Below, piece by piece: positions 42,363-50,172 of a stretch of DNA of 64,000 nt (its first letter is position 1; every line of letters begins with the position of its first letter). A model generated the notes under the pieces. That model was not told where the DNA came from. It made no database searches and saw only the letters and a program-made list of their open reading frames with translations. The stretch spans positions 1 to 64,000 of the forward strand of contig NZ_JBBMFT010000001.1 in NCBI RefSeq assembly GCF_040095835.1, given 5' to 3'. Both the position numbers and the translations under genes were made by a program. This stretch comes from Flavonifractor hominis (GTDB taxonomy: Bacteria > Bacillota > Clostridia > Oscillospirales > Oscillospiraceae).

Positions 42363-43877
42363 TTAGAAGGGTTTCAGATCAAAGGTCAGTTGGAAGTCGG
42401 TGGGCTTGGTTTTCTTCTTCTTTTCATACCACACGGTGTCCAGGACGCTCTTCAACATGGCATTGCGGCCGGCTGCATCACCGGCATCGTAGGCGTCCAG
42501 CACTGCCCGGATCTTTCTGACCAGGGAGGCGGGGTCTGCCAGCCTGGCCTGCTCTATGGTGCGCTCGGTCTCCCGCTGCCGGCGCTCCAGGGCGGAAATC
42601 TTCTCCTTCACCGCGGCCATCCGCTCCCGGAAGGTAGGCAGGTCGTATTCCTCCAGCTCCAGCAGTTCATACAGCCGGTTCTTCTGCCGCTGGGCGGCGG
42701 CCAGCTCCTTCTGGATGGCCTCCAGCGTATTGTCCAGTACCGCAGTGTCCCGGCCGGTCCCGGTCTGCTGCTCCAGCTCCATCCGGGCCAGGGTCTCCTC
42801 CAGATAGGATAGGACGCGCCCCTCCACCAGCTCGAACTTGGTGGAGGCACAGCACCCAGGCCTGGTACAGAGCAGGTAGGGGGTGCCCTTCATGGTCATT
42901 CGCTGCATATGCTGCCCGCAGTTGGAGCACCGTACCAGACCGGCCAAAGAGCTGCGTACCGTGCCGTCATTCCGGGAGGGGATATACCGACCGGCCAGGA
43001 CGGCCTGCACCTGGTCGTAGGTCTCCTGGGACACAATAGCCGGGTGCATCCCGTCCACGATGGTCCACTGATCCCGAGGGTTGTAGATCGTGATGTGCTT
43101 GGGATTACCCTTGGACCCTTTGCGAATGTGGGTCTTCTGATCCCACACGATCTTGCCGGCAAAGGTTGGGTTGCGCAGGATGTGGGCCACGCTGTTGCGG
43201 GTGAACTCCGCCGAGCGGTGGGGTTTGGCCCCTAGGGAGTTGACATACCGGGCGATGGAGACGCAGCCGTAGCCCTGGAGGTAGAGGTCGTACATCATCC
43301 GCACGAACTTGGCTTCCGGCTCGTAGATCTCCAGAGTGGGTTTCCGGTCCACCGTCACTTTCCGGTAGCCATAGGGCGCGTTTGCCACATAGCAGCCGTC
43401 CTGGATGGTCTGCTTCAGACCCCGGCGCAACCGCTTGTTGATGATCTTATACTCCCGACGGCTCATGAAGGTCTTGAACTCCGCCATCTCGTCGTCCAGA
43501 TCGTCGGACAGGTCATAGGTCTTTTCCGGGGTGACGATGAGGGTGCCGGAATCCCGGAAAGCGTCCAGGATGATACCCTGATCCTTCATCCGGCCACGGG
43601 AGAGTCGATCCAGATCCATCACCAGCACCGCGTCGTACCGGCCGTCCTCCACGTCCTCCAACAGCCGGAGCATCTCCGGCCGGGCGTATAGACTTTCCCC
43701 GCTGACTACCTCATAGTAGGTCTCAATGATGTGGATGTCATGGGCGGCGGCATAGGCGGCCAAAGCCTTGCGGTGCTTGGCCAGTACCTCTTCGGTGTCC
43801 ATGCCTTCTTCCATTCGGGACTTCCGCAGATAGGCGGCGGCGTCCAAGCCAGTCAGATTGTTGTTGGAAGTAGCCAT
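42363..43877 (-). CDS. Large serine recombinase (site-specific integrase)
   Basis: A 504-residue recombinase. The resolvase domain starts AAYLRKSRMEEG with the catalytic Ser in RKSR (near residue 20), followed by LVMDLDRLSRG. The Recombinase domain (about 170-280, NSVAHILRNPTFAGKIVW) and the zinc beta-ribbon (CSNCG...CTRPGC, about 315-345) are followed by a long coiled coil and a basic tail. It integrates and, with a directionality factor, excises the phage. The start at 43877 has AGGTGA nearby; an in-frame ATG at 43946 has no site. It is the leftmost prophage gene and its 3' end faces the candidate attL. Four GTTAA/TTAAC motifs lie upstream (43896-43980). Confidence 0.95.
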   Translation of the reverse strand: MATSNNNLTGLDAAAYLRKSRMEEGMDTEEVLAKHRKALAAYAAAHDIHIIETYYEVVSGESLYARPEMLRLLEDVEDGRYDAVLVMDLDRLSRGRMKDQGIILDAFRDSGTLIVTPEKTYDLSDDLDDEMAEFKTFMSRREYKIINKRLRRGLKQTIQDGCYVANAPYGYRKVTVDRKPTLEIYEPEAKFVRMMYDLYLQGYGCVSIARYVNSLGAKPHRSAEFTRNSVAHILRNPTFAGKIVWDQKTHIRKGSKGNPKHITIYNPRDQWTIVDGMHPAIVSQETYDQVQAVLAGRYIPSRNDGTVRSSLAGLVRCSNCGQHMQRMTMKGTPYLLCTRPGCCASTKFELVEGRVLSYLEETLARMELEQQTGTGRDTAVLDNTLEAIQKELAAAQRQKNRLYELLELEEYDLPTFRERMAAVKEKISALERRQRETERTIEQARLADPASLVRKIRAVLDAYDAGDAAGRNAMLKSVLDTVWYEKKKKTKPTDFQLTFDLKPF

Positions 43878-44047
43878 ACAATCACCTGAAAATAAATTAA
43901 CAAAAATACTTGCATTTAAAAATAAAGGTGTGTTAATATAATGCATACTAACAGAAAATAGTGTTTTTTGTTAATGTCAGTATAAAATAGAATGATATAT
44001 GATAAAATGTCAAGTGTAATTGATCATATCTTGAGGAGGTGGGAGTG

Positions 44048-45250
44048 ATGGACTATATTGGGTTGTCGAAGCTGTTTTATCAAAATAAGGATACCTATGA
44101 GCAGGTATATCAGCAGCGCTTCCACAGTGAATATGCTGTGCATCTGGATTTCGAAGTGAATAGAAATCCAGCCTTTTTTATTCAGACACCCCAGACCTAT
44201 CAGATGTTGACCAATATTCTTCGGATGAATAAGAAGGTGTCCAATCTGTGCCAGGCACTCCCGGGCGCAGCACTCTATCAATTTTCCCGGAGATGCCTGA
44301 TTGACGAGATCACGCTGACGAACAATATCGAAGGTGTGAGAAGTACCAGGAAAGAAATTAGCGATATTTTGGATGAATTGGGCCGTAAGGGTAAAGAAAA
44401 ACGGTTTTATGGTCTGGTACAGAAATACAATATGCTGATGACAAAGGAAGAATTGCCTTTGGACAGCTGTCAGGATGTACGGGAAATTTACAACGAGTTG
44501 GTGCTGGCCGAAGTGACACAGGAGGAACCAGGAGATATCCCCGACGGTAAACTGTTTCGCAAAGGGCCTGTGAGTATCTACAGCCCCAGCCAAAAGGAAA
44601 TTCACAAAGGTCTGTATCCGGAGGAACGGATTCTTCAGGCAATGGAGCAGGCGCTCCGTTTTTTAGGCGATGACTCCTGTGAGATCCTGTTTCGGATTTC
44701 TATTTTCCATTATTTATTGGAGTATATTCATCCATTCTATGATGGGAATGGGAGACTGGGGCGGTTTATCTGTAGCTATTTATTGGCACAGGAACTGGAG
44801 CCAGTGACCGGTTACCGCATATCATATACGATTAAGGAAAATATGAAGGACTACTACCAGGCCTTTACTATTTGCAATGACCCGCTGAATCGGGGAGATT
44901 TAACACCGTTTTTGCATATGTTCCTAAAGATTGTTGAGGAGTCAGTAGACAAACTGAAAAGCTCTCTTATGGAAGGAGTCATCAGGCTAAACAGGAACCT
45001 TGAGAAAATACCAGAGCTGGTACAAGAAAATGACGAGTCGCTAAAAGAGCTATATAGCCTGTTGATTCAGGCTACCCTTTTTTCTGAATTTGGGGTGCCA
45101 ACTAAGGTAATTTTGAAGCATGTTAATATCAGCCGGAGTACCTTGAAAACAAAACTTGAGAAAATTCCTTCTGAACTCTTAGTGAAGGAGAAGCGAGGAC
45201 GAGTCAACTACTATTCTTTAGATGTACAGAAATTAGAAAATAAAAACTAA
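44048..45250 (+). CDS. Fic-domain protein with N-terminal inhibitory helix
   Basis: A 400-residue protein. The Fic active-site motif HPFYDGNGRLGR is complete near residue 228. Upstream, TNNIEG near residue 92 fits the inhibitory (S/T)xxxE(G/N) helix, so this is a self-inhibited class II Fic protein. The C-terminus carries a helix-turn-helix-like segment (TKVILKHVNISRSTLKTKLE). Fic enzymes transfer AMP or other nucleotides to target proteins; the target is unknown. AGGAGG lies eight bases before ATG 44048; GTG 44039 overlaps that site and is unlikely. It lies between the integrase and the repressor, a usual place for phage cargo such as defence genes, and has its own terminator. Confidence 0.93.
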   Translation: MDYIGLSKLFYQNKDTYEQVYQQRFHSEYAVHLDFEVNRNPAFFIQTPQTYQMLTNILRMNKKVSNLCQALPGAALYQFSRRCLIDEITLTNNIEGVRSTRKEISDILDELGRKGKEKRFYGLVQKYNMLMTKEELPLDSCQDVREIYNELVLAEVTQEEPGDIPDGKLFRKGPVSIYSPSQKEIHKGLYPEERILQAMEQALRFLGDDSCEILFRISIFHYLLEYIHPFYDGNGRLGRFICSYLLAQELEPVTGYRISYTIKENMKDYYQAFTICNDPLNRGDLTPFLHMFLKIVEESVDKLKSSLMEGVIRLNRNLEKIPELVQENDESLKELYSLLIQATLFSEFGVPTKVILKHVNISRSTLKTKLEKIPSELLVKEKRGRVNYYSLDVQKLENKN

Positions 45251-45271
45251 TGTTCGATTTTTGGCGGTTTA

Positions 45272-45308
45272 AGAGGCCGGGGCGTGAGCCCCGGCTCTTT
45301 TTTGTTTC
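45272..45308 (+). terminator. Terminator of the Fic gene
   Basis: A GC-rich stem (GCCGGGGC with loop GTGA and GCCCCGGC) is followed by seven T. Confidence 0.88.
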
Positions 45309-45317
45309 GGATAAGCA

Positions 45318-46487
45318 TCAACAGGGAAGAGAAGAGGATGCAGCCTTTTTCTGTACCTTTGGGAAGCGGCGGGGGATATAAATCTGATATACCTTAGGGT
45401 GTTCTGGCTGCAATGGTTGCAGAAGCTCTATGTAGCGAGCGGCCACACTGGTCATATAACGTGTGTAATTGCCCAGTTCGTATAGGTTAGCAAGTGTACA
45501 ACGGATTTCTTTCTTTTCCTCATCGGGAAGAATGAGGACCAGCTGACGGTCGTTGAGGATCAGACGGCAAAGCCATTTCCGGACGCTGCCTTGGAGGAGA
45601 ATGCAGAAATAAGAATCGTTCTTTTTATAAGTAATATCTTCCATTCTCACATAGTCTTGCAGAAGATTCTGGACCCGGTAGAAAGCGTCCAGCTCCAGAG
45701 CGGTTGGCTCTGCTGTGGGTTTTGCAGTCACAGGTTCGGGTTCAGGAGCGGGTGCGGCCGGCTGAGCGGGTGCGGAAGGCTGGGCCAGGGCTGTCTTAAA
45801 CTTTTCGCTCATGACCTCGCTGATGTATTCCTGCATGGATGCTTTCAGGATGGGGCGGAATTTTTCGATAACAGACTGGGTTTTCATTCCGGAATAGACG
45901 TCTTGGAGAAATAGACGAACAAAGTCATCTGTGGGGTTCTCAAATTGAGCGGCAATGGTTTCCTTAAATTTCCCCTCATATTTCAGCACAGAGGCGGAAT
46001 CAAAGATTTTGGCGACATTAAAAGATTCCTTGCGGAATTTCTGGAGTTCCTCAATCTGGTTTGAACGCAGATGAAGTAGATTAAAGTCCAGAAAAGGTAA
46101 TTCGTCCATCTTGTTGGAGTTGTCCAGATCAGTAAAAAAACGGTACCGTATGCCGTTGGTCAGAATGGCAAACTTAGCCGAAGTAGTGGCAAAATAGCGG
46201 AACAGCTGGGAGTCGTGCTTTTCCAGGTTGCGCTGTACTGATTTTGCCTCAATAATGATGACCGGTTTTCCATCCTGGAGAATGGCATAGTCCACCTTTT
46301 CTCCCTTTTTGATTCCTACATCTGCCGTAAATTCTGGCAGGAATTCGGATGGGTCGAACACATCATACCCCAATAGAGAAAAGAACGGCATGATGAGGGA
46401 GGTCTTTGTGGCTTCTTCTGTGGATATGGAATCTTTCAGCACATCCACACGCTTGGCAAATTGGAGCAGCTGCTCTGAAAATTCCAT
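45318..46487 (-). CDS. HsdR-N-like (type I restriction endonuclease-like) nuclease-domain protein
   Basis: A 390-residue protein. Residues about 25-190 match the restriction endonuclease R-protein N-terminal domain, with PD-(D/E)XK residues visible as Asp66 (EKVDYAI), Glu80 and Lys82 (IIIEAKS). A Pro/Ala/Glu linker (about 250-275) leads to a separate C-terminal domain. It has no helicase motors and no hsdM/hsdS neighbour, so it is not a classical type I enzyme. Stand-alone proteins of this type are common in phages and mobile elements; a defence or DNA-processing role is inference. The start at 46487 (MEFSEQL) has AAAGGG ten bases upstream. Confidence 0.85.
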   Translation of the reverse strand: MEFSEQLLQFAKRVDVLKDSISTEEATKTSLIMPFFSLLGYDVFDPSEFLPEFTADVGIKKGEKVDYAILQDGKPVIIIEAKSVQRNLEKHDSQLFRYFATTSAKFAILTNGIRYRFFTDLDNSNKMDELPFLDFNLLHLRSNQIEELQKFRKESFNVAKIFDSASVLKYEGKFKETIAAQFENPTDDFVRLFLQDVYSGMKTQSVIEKFRPILKASMQEYISEVMSEKFKTALAQPSAPAQPAAPAPEPEPVTAKPTAEPTALELDAFYRVQNLLQDYVRMEDITYKKNDSYFCILLQGSVRKWLCRLILNDRQLVLILPDEEKKEIRCTLANLYELGNYTRYMTSVAARYIELLQPLQPEHPKVYQIYIPRRFPKVQKKAASSSLPC

Positions 46488-46618
46488 ATAAACGGCACCC
46501 TTTCTTTTGTAAGATAACGATCGATTCAATGAAGGTCGGAAATTATTCAGCTATAAGCGAGTATGTTTCAGAAGATTAAAGAAAAGTGAGCAGATCAATG
46601 AGGCGTCCATGATAGATA

Positions 46619-46795
46619 TTATTTTATTTCAGCCATCAGTTTGCCTGATAGACGATTAAAACTGATTTGTACTACGGTATCTTTTTTGTGATTCAATTCT
46701 AATCGTGTTTTGCAAAAGTCGATTGAAAGCTCCAAAATGCAGGGACCTGGATCCAATTCAACTGTTTCTGTATGCCCACTTTCATTACAGACACC
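46619..46795 (-). pseudogene. Possible gene fragment without a start codon
   Basis: In the 367-base gap 46488-46854 one minus-strand frame is open for about 57 codons and ends at TAA 46619-46621 with coding-like content (LELNHKKDTVVQISFNRLSG). Its upstream end meets a stop codon with no ATG, GTG or ribosome-binding site. It may be the remains of a small gene. The rest of the gap shows nothing I recognise. Confidence 0.25.
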
Positions 46796-46854
46796 TTTTC
46801 ATATGAATGTCCCCGATCTTTTTCCGTGTCCGACTTGGACACGGAATTTTTATG

Positions 46855-47421
46855 TCATGAATGATCACCCTTGACAACAAATGCTCGAGCCACTTCCAGA
46901 ATTGTATCTTGTTGCGCAGAAGATAACTTCCGGTAGAGATCTATGAGCTCATTCTCCTTGGGTAATAAAACATTAGAATCCGGTGAAGGGACAGCCTCAG
47001 TTGTGGAGCTTAGAGGCGCATACATATAGCTTTGAAGCTTTGCCTGGAGTACGAACGAATATGGACCAGTCGATGTGGAAGAAATGGGAGGCTGGCTAGT
47101 TTTAACAAATTCTCGGAAATCACTGAGCACATGGGGCTTCATAAGATCTATTATCTCAAAAACCTCTTCGATAGTGTCCTTTGGTGGTACATCATAAGAG
47201 ACAACAGCAAGATCTAGTTTCTTTTCGCCAAGAAGTTCGCTGATAGTGACGCCCAAATAAAGAGCCAATTTTTCAAATTTATCAATAGATGGAATCCTGC
47301 CACGCTTGATATCAGGGATAAAACTAGTTCCAACACCACTCTCTTTACAAGCAGCTGTGGGACTGATTCCTCTTGATGCACATAGTATTTTGACATTTTG
47401 TACAAAAATTTGAATGTCCAA
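46855..47421 (-). CDS. XRE-family transcriptional regulator, probable prophage repressor
   Basis: A 188-residue protein starting at TTG 47421, chosen because AAGGAG lies nine bases upstream; an open frame to 47532 has no site. Residues about 6-65 form a lambda-type helix-turn-helix (SPTAACKESGVGTSFIPDIK, followed by GRIPSIDKFEKLALYLGVTI). The rest is a helical C-terminal region, possibly for dimerisation. It is oriented against the early genes, with two copies of a 15-base operator-like repeat immediately upstream, one of them inside the spacer of the rightward promoter. This is the arrangement of a lysogeny repressor. Confidence 0.88.
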   Translation of the reverse strand: MDIQIFVQNVKILCASRGISPTAACKESGVGTSFIPDIKRGRIPSIDKFEKLALYLGVTISELLGEKKLDLAVVSYDVPPKDTIEEVFEIIDLMKPHVLSDFREFVKTSQPPISSTSTGPYSFVLQAKLQSYMYAPLSSTTEAVPSPDSNVLLPKENELIDLYRKLSSAQQDTILEVARAFVVKGDHS

Positions 47422-47467
47422 GTGTATGCACTCCTTATAAAAAAGAAAGTGAATAGCATGACAAAAA

Positions 47468-47511
47468 ATGCGCGATATCGAGCTAAAAGATTGACAATGC
47501 GCGATATCGAG
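47468..47511. promoter_or_regulatory. Two operator-like direct repeats in the lysogeny switch
   Basis: ATGCGCGATATCGAG occurs identically at 47468-47482 and 47497-47511, 29 bases apart, each with the palindromic core CGATATCG. The second lies inside the spacer of the rightward promoter. They are probable binding sites for the XRE repressor at 46855. Confidence 0.75.
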
Positions 47512-47519
47512 TTTATGAT
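47491..47519 (+). promoter_or_regulatory. Rightward promoter at the lysogeny switch
   Basis: TTGACA-N17-TATGAT; the spacer is nearly filled by an operator-like repeat. The transcript would begin about 48 bases before the 27-codon peptide gene. Confidence 0.8.
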
Positions 47520-47573
47520 TAAACTGTAGCAAACCACAGGTTTACCGGGGAACATGAGGGGAGGAAAATCACG

Positions 47574-47657
47574 ATGAGTATAGGCCCATTCATACGACTC
47601 GCCATTTCCAGTGTCTCACTTATTATGTCCGTAGTAGCGCTATTATCGACACGATAA
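47574..47657 (+). CDS. 27-residue hydrophobic peptide, toxin-like
   Basis: ATG 47574 follows AGGGGAGG at nine bases. The peptide starts MSIGPFIRL, is hydrophobic through one predicted membrane helix (AISSVSLIMSVVALL) and ends in STR, a layout seen in type I toxins and holin-like toxin peptides. It is the first open frame behind the rightward promoter. A convergent promoter at 47809-47837 would make RNA antisense to its 3' region. The leader segment AAACCACA (47531-47538) is complementary to TGTGGTTT at 47800-47807, which could fold the mRNA end to end. Expression and toxicity are untested inference. Confidence 0.5.
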   Translation: MSIGPFIRLAISSVSLIMSVVALLSTR

Positions 47658-47808
47658 GTGAGCAAACTGCAACAAAGAAGGCCGGAATATCCACCTATTT
47701 TGAGAAGATTTGAGACGTTGATGCGCAGGTAATGAAGAGAATTGTGTCCAAGACTTTCCTGAAATATTTTGTAAGCATAAATAGAACCACCTGGAAACTT
47801 GTGGTTTC

Positions 47809-47837
47809 ATCATACCACATAGAACAGATTCGAACAA
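47809..47837 (-). promoter_or_regulatory. Leftward promoter opposing the 27-codon peptide
   Basis: The minus strand reads TTGTTC-N17-TATGAT with extended -10 (TGG), the same hexamers as the promoter at 33647. The RNA would run leftward through the 3' part of the peptide transcript; it could also feed the repressor gene with a long leader. Confidence 0.65.
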
Positions 47838-47859
47838 GACCCAAAGGGGGTGAGGCTAT

Positions 47860-48063
47860 ATGAGGATTAAGGAACGCAGAGAGGCCATGGGTTTGACTCG
47901 GATGCAGGTGGCGGATTGCCTGGGCGTATCCAAGGTTGCCGTTCGAAAGTGGGAAACAGGGCTGGCTATGCCCAATGCGGACAAACTTCCGGTATTGGCT
48001 GATCTGCTTCACTGTACCATCGACGCGCTCTATGGCCGGGCCGGGCCTGGACAGTCAGACTGA
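47860..48063 (+). CDS. Small XRE-family DNA-binding protein
   Basis: A 67-residue protein that is little more than a helix-turn-helix domain (LTRMQVADCLGVSKVAVRKW, followed by ETGLAMPNADKLPVLADLL). It is probably a Cro-like regulator of early phage genes. AAGGGGGTGA lies upstream of ATG 47860. It is the first of three rightward genes with short gaps. Confidence 0.85.
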   Translation: MRIKERREAMGLTRMQVADCLGVSKVAVRKWETGLAMPNADKLPVLADLLHCTIDALYGRAGPGQSD

Positions 48064-48114
48064 GAAGCCAGCTGAGCCCCATAACCATTTTACCTTGTCA
48101 AGGAGGAGATAACC

Positions 48115-48564
48115 ATGCCGGACGATTGCCGGAATATCTATAAAACCTGCCGCAAGGCCGCTGGGTTGACTCAGGAAGCGGCAGCGGAGCGGCTGGGAAT
48201 CAGCGTGGAGAGCCTGCGGGCCTATGAAACCGGACAGCGGGTGCCTCCCAATGAGGTGGTGGAGCTGATGGTGATCCTGTACAACGCCCAGCACCTGGCC
48301 TTCCAGCATCTGCGGGAGACCAACGCCCTGTACAGCAGCGTGGTGCCGGAGGTACGGCCCAGATCCGTTCTGGAGGCCAGCGCCAAGCTGACCAACCGCA
48401 TTTTTCTCTTCGCAGAGTCCCACGCCGACCGGCGGCTCTTGCGGATCACCGAGGACAACGTCATTGACGCCAGCGAGCGGGCCGAGTTCAATGCCATCAT
48501 GGAGGACCTCCAGGAGATCGTTGAGGCTGCGCTGGAGCTGCGCTGTGCCCGGGAATCCTCATAG
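48115..48564 (+). CDS. XRE-family regulator with C-terminal helical extension
   Basis: A 149-residue protein. Residues about 8-60 are a helix-turn-helix (LTQEAAAERLGISVESLRAY, then ETGQRVPPNEVVELMVIL). The C-terminal 80 residues are helical and charged, without a motif I know. AAGGAGGAG lies upstream. Its position after the Cro-like gene suggests early phage regulation. Confidence 0.85.
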   Translation: MPDDCRNIYKTCRKAAGLTQEAAAERLGISVESLRAYETGQRVPPNEVVELMVILYNAQHLAFQHLRETNALYSSVVPEVRPRSVLEASAKLTNRIFLFAESHADRRLLRITEDNVIDASERAEFNAIMEDLQEIVEAALELRCARESS

Positions 48565-48611
48565 GACAGCCTTGGGAGTGCATACAACAAAATGAGGGAG
48601 GTGCGGTACAT

Positions 48612-48923
48612 ATGCAGGATTTAAATATTGAGCCCTTGGAGGAGCTGGTGGTCACTACCAAGATCATCCATGAAAAAATTGGCCGGCATGAAGTAGATAC
48701 CATTATGACCCGCCGGAAGGGGCTGCATTGGCTGACCGAGATGTCGGGGAAACGAGTGTTGGTGGACGAGAGCGCTACCATGGACTCGGGAGAGAAGCTG
48801 GGTACTACCCTGTGTTTTACGCCTCATAAGGACATTGAGGTCAGTGAAGAGGAGCGGGCGGCCAACCGGGAAATGATTAAGAAGGTTGCCACCAAAGTGA
48901 TGATCGACATGGGAATCTGGTAG
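48612..48923 (+). CDS. Prophage protein of unknown function
   Basis: A 103-residue acidic, soluble protein (starts MQDLNIEPLEELVV, ends MIDMGIW) with no family I recognise. GGAGGTG precedes ATG 48612. It lies 48 bases after the XRE gene and 11 bases before the next small frame, so it probably belongs to the same transcript. Confidence 0.75.
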   Translation: MQDLNIEPLEELVVTTKIIHEKIGRHEVDTIMTRRKGLHWLTEMSGKRVLVDESATMDSGEKLGTTLCFTPHKDIEVSEEERAANREMIKKVATKVMIDMGIW

Positions 48924-48933
48924 GAGGGAGCCC

Positions 48934-49059
48934 ATGAAAAAGCAAAAAGAGAGACCCCACTGTCTGCGGGCACAGACAGCAGGGCCAACAATGGTTTTTG
49001 TGCATGAAAACCATCATTATGATATCACAAATATCTCCTATTTGCAAGGAGGTGATTAA
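48934..49059 (+). CDS. 41-residue peptide in a repeated leader element
   Basis: GGAGGGAG lies upstream of ATG 48934. The peptide contains LRAQTAGPTMVFVHEN and ends LQGGD. The same frame recurs 1.1 kb downstream (50064-50150) as LWAQTTGQMMVFVYEN ending LQGGE, with many silent differences, which argues that the protein sequence matters. The stop overlaps the ribosome-binding site of the next frame. No family recognised. Confidence 0.5.
   Translation: MKKQKERPHCLRAQTAGPTMVFVHENHHYDITNISYLQGGD
48960..49050 (+). repeat. Copy A of a conserved hairpin/mini-ORF element
   Basis: About 90 bases, similar codon by codon to 50064-50154. It includes the hairpin TGTCTG/CAGACA and the block ATGGTTTTTGTG, and ends next to a ribosome-binding site for a following gene. 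Confidence 0.65.
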
Positions 49060-49239
49060 ATGTCGCACGTCGGGGATCCTGGACCACAAGGAGACAATGG
49101 GCCGTACAACATGGAAGTGTCTAGGCGAATAAAGATCGCAGTTGAAGCAAGCCGGGGTAAATCTCTTGAGGTTCAGCTTGAAGCCATTCATCGAGAGATG
49201 CTTGCAATGACTGATTCGGACAAAGATTGCAAAGTGTAG
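49060..49239 (+). CDS. 59-residue open frame with a strong ribosome-binding site
   Basis: AAGGAGGTGA lies four bases before ATG 49060, one base after the stop of the 41-codon frame. The product has no recognisable domain (MSHVGDPGPQGDNG, then a helical segment). Its last 119 bases overlap tail-to-tail with the metallopeptidase gene on the other strand, so one of the two may be longer in annotation than in the cell. Confidence 0.4.
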   Translation: MSHVGDPGPQGDNGPYNMEVSRRIKIAVEASRGKSLEVQLEAIHREMLAMTDSDKDCKV

Positions 49240-49849
49240 GAACGGCAGACCAGAGCAATGGGTTTCTTGTAAAAATTGGAAGAAGCTGGCTGGCAATATA
49301 TCTGTTTTTATTGCGTTGGTAGCAGTTGCTTTCCAAGTCCATAATTGTTTCCTGTGTCTTTAGATTAACTGGTTCGGTTGTTTGCATGTTGTCTTCGGCA
49401 TACTCAGTAAAACAATCTGCATAGAGCCGCCCATCAACTGTGCGATATTGGATGCTGGTTGCTTTCCAGAACTGTGTTAAACGGCGGAGAAAAAAGACTG
49501 AAGCAGTTTGACATATGCTTTCCTCTAGCCAACGCAAATTTCCTGGAACATCATCTGGTATACAGTAGTGGCACAGTTCATGGGCAAATTGAAATGCTGC
49601 CTGGGACCATGAGAAAATTTCACAATTAAGGAAAATCGCGTGCGCTTCTCTGACGCACTGTGGATCATGCATACCACAACGAATGAAAACAGTCAACGGT
49701 TTTTCTATTATGGTCGGGATATACTGGGAGAACAAAAAAGAAACGCAATCCAGCACATAGGAAAAAGGATTTATAGATTCCGCAGATATATCAGATGGAA
49801 TTTGAATTCTGTGCTTTGGTATAAATATAAAATTCTTATATTGTTCCAT
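49121..49849 (-). CDS. Putative zinc metallopeptidase (HExxH) encoded against the prophage operon
   Basis: A 242-residue protein with the zinc site HELCH at residues 90-94 and a candidate third ligand Glu109/110 (RWLEESICQTAS), the gluzincin-like layout of ImmA/IrrE-type proteins. In phages and mobile elements such proteins can cleave repressors. Here the HTH partner would be one of the XRE proteins nearby, which is inference. AAAGGGAG lies upstream of ATG 49849 on the minus strand. It is the only leftward gene between the switch and 56,490, so it is probably expressed separately, perhaps in the lysogen. Confidence 0.75.
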   Translation of the reverse strand: MEQYKNFIFIPKHRIQIPSDISAESINPFSYVLDCVSFLFSQYIPTIIEKPLTVFIRCGMHDPQCVREAHAIFLNCEIFSWSQAAFQFAHELCHYCIPDDVPGNLRWLEESICQTASVFFLRRLTQFWKATSIQYRTVDGRLYADCFTEYAEDNMQTTEPVNLKTQETIMDLESNCYQRNKNRYIASQLLPIFTRNPLLWSAVPTLCNLCPNQSLQASLDEWLQAEPQEIYPGLLQLRSLFA

Positions 49850-50063
49850 AAAATATCCCGCTCCCTTTACCTATATTCTAACATAAATGGGGGAGGGGAA
49901 CAAGCAGAGCGTATGTACAAAATAGGAATCTGTCTAATGAATTAGATGACCAGTGGTTGAGTGGCTAGAGTCGCTAGAGTCGCAGTAGGATGGTATTGGT
50001 GACAAACGATATCTGATCTACATCTGGACACTCTGGCTGGTATAAAAAGTAAAAAAGCTCGAT

Positions 50064-50154
50064 TGTCTGTGGGCGCAGACAACAGGACAAATGATGGTTT
50101 TTGTGTATGAAAATTATAATTGTGATACCACAAACAGCAGGAAATTACAAGGGG
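50064..50154 (+). repeat. Copy B of the conserved hairpin/mini-ORF element
   Basis: See copy A at 48960. TGTCTG/CAGACA and ATGGTTTTTGTG are kept. The matching frame is open from 50046 and has an ATG at 50091, and it ends in sequence leading to the ribosome-binding site of the replication gene at 50173. The rest of the 323-base gap 49850-50172 shows only a short tandem GCTAGAGTC pair near 49968-49985. Confidence 0.65.
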
Positions 50155-50172
50155 GAGAGGAGGTGACGGCTC

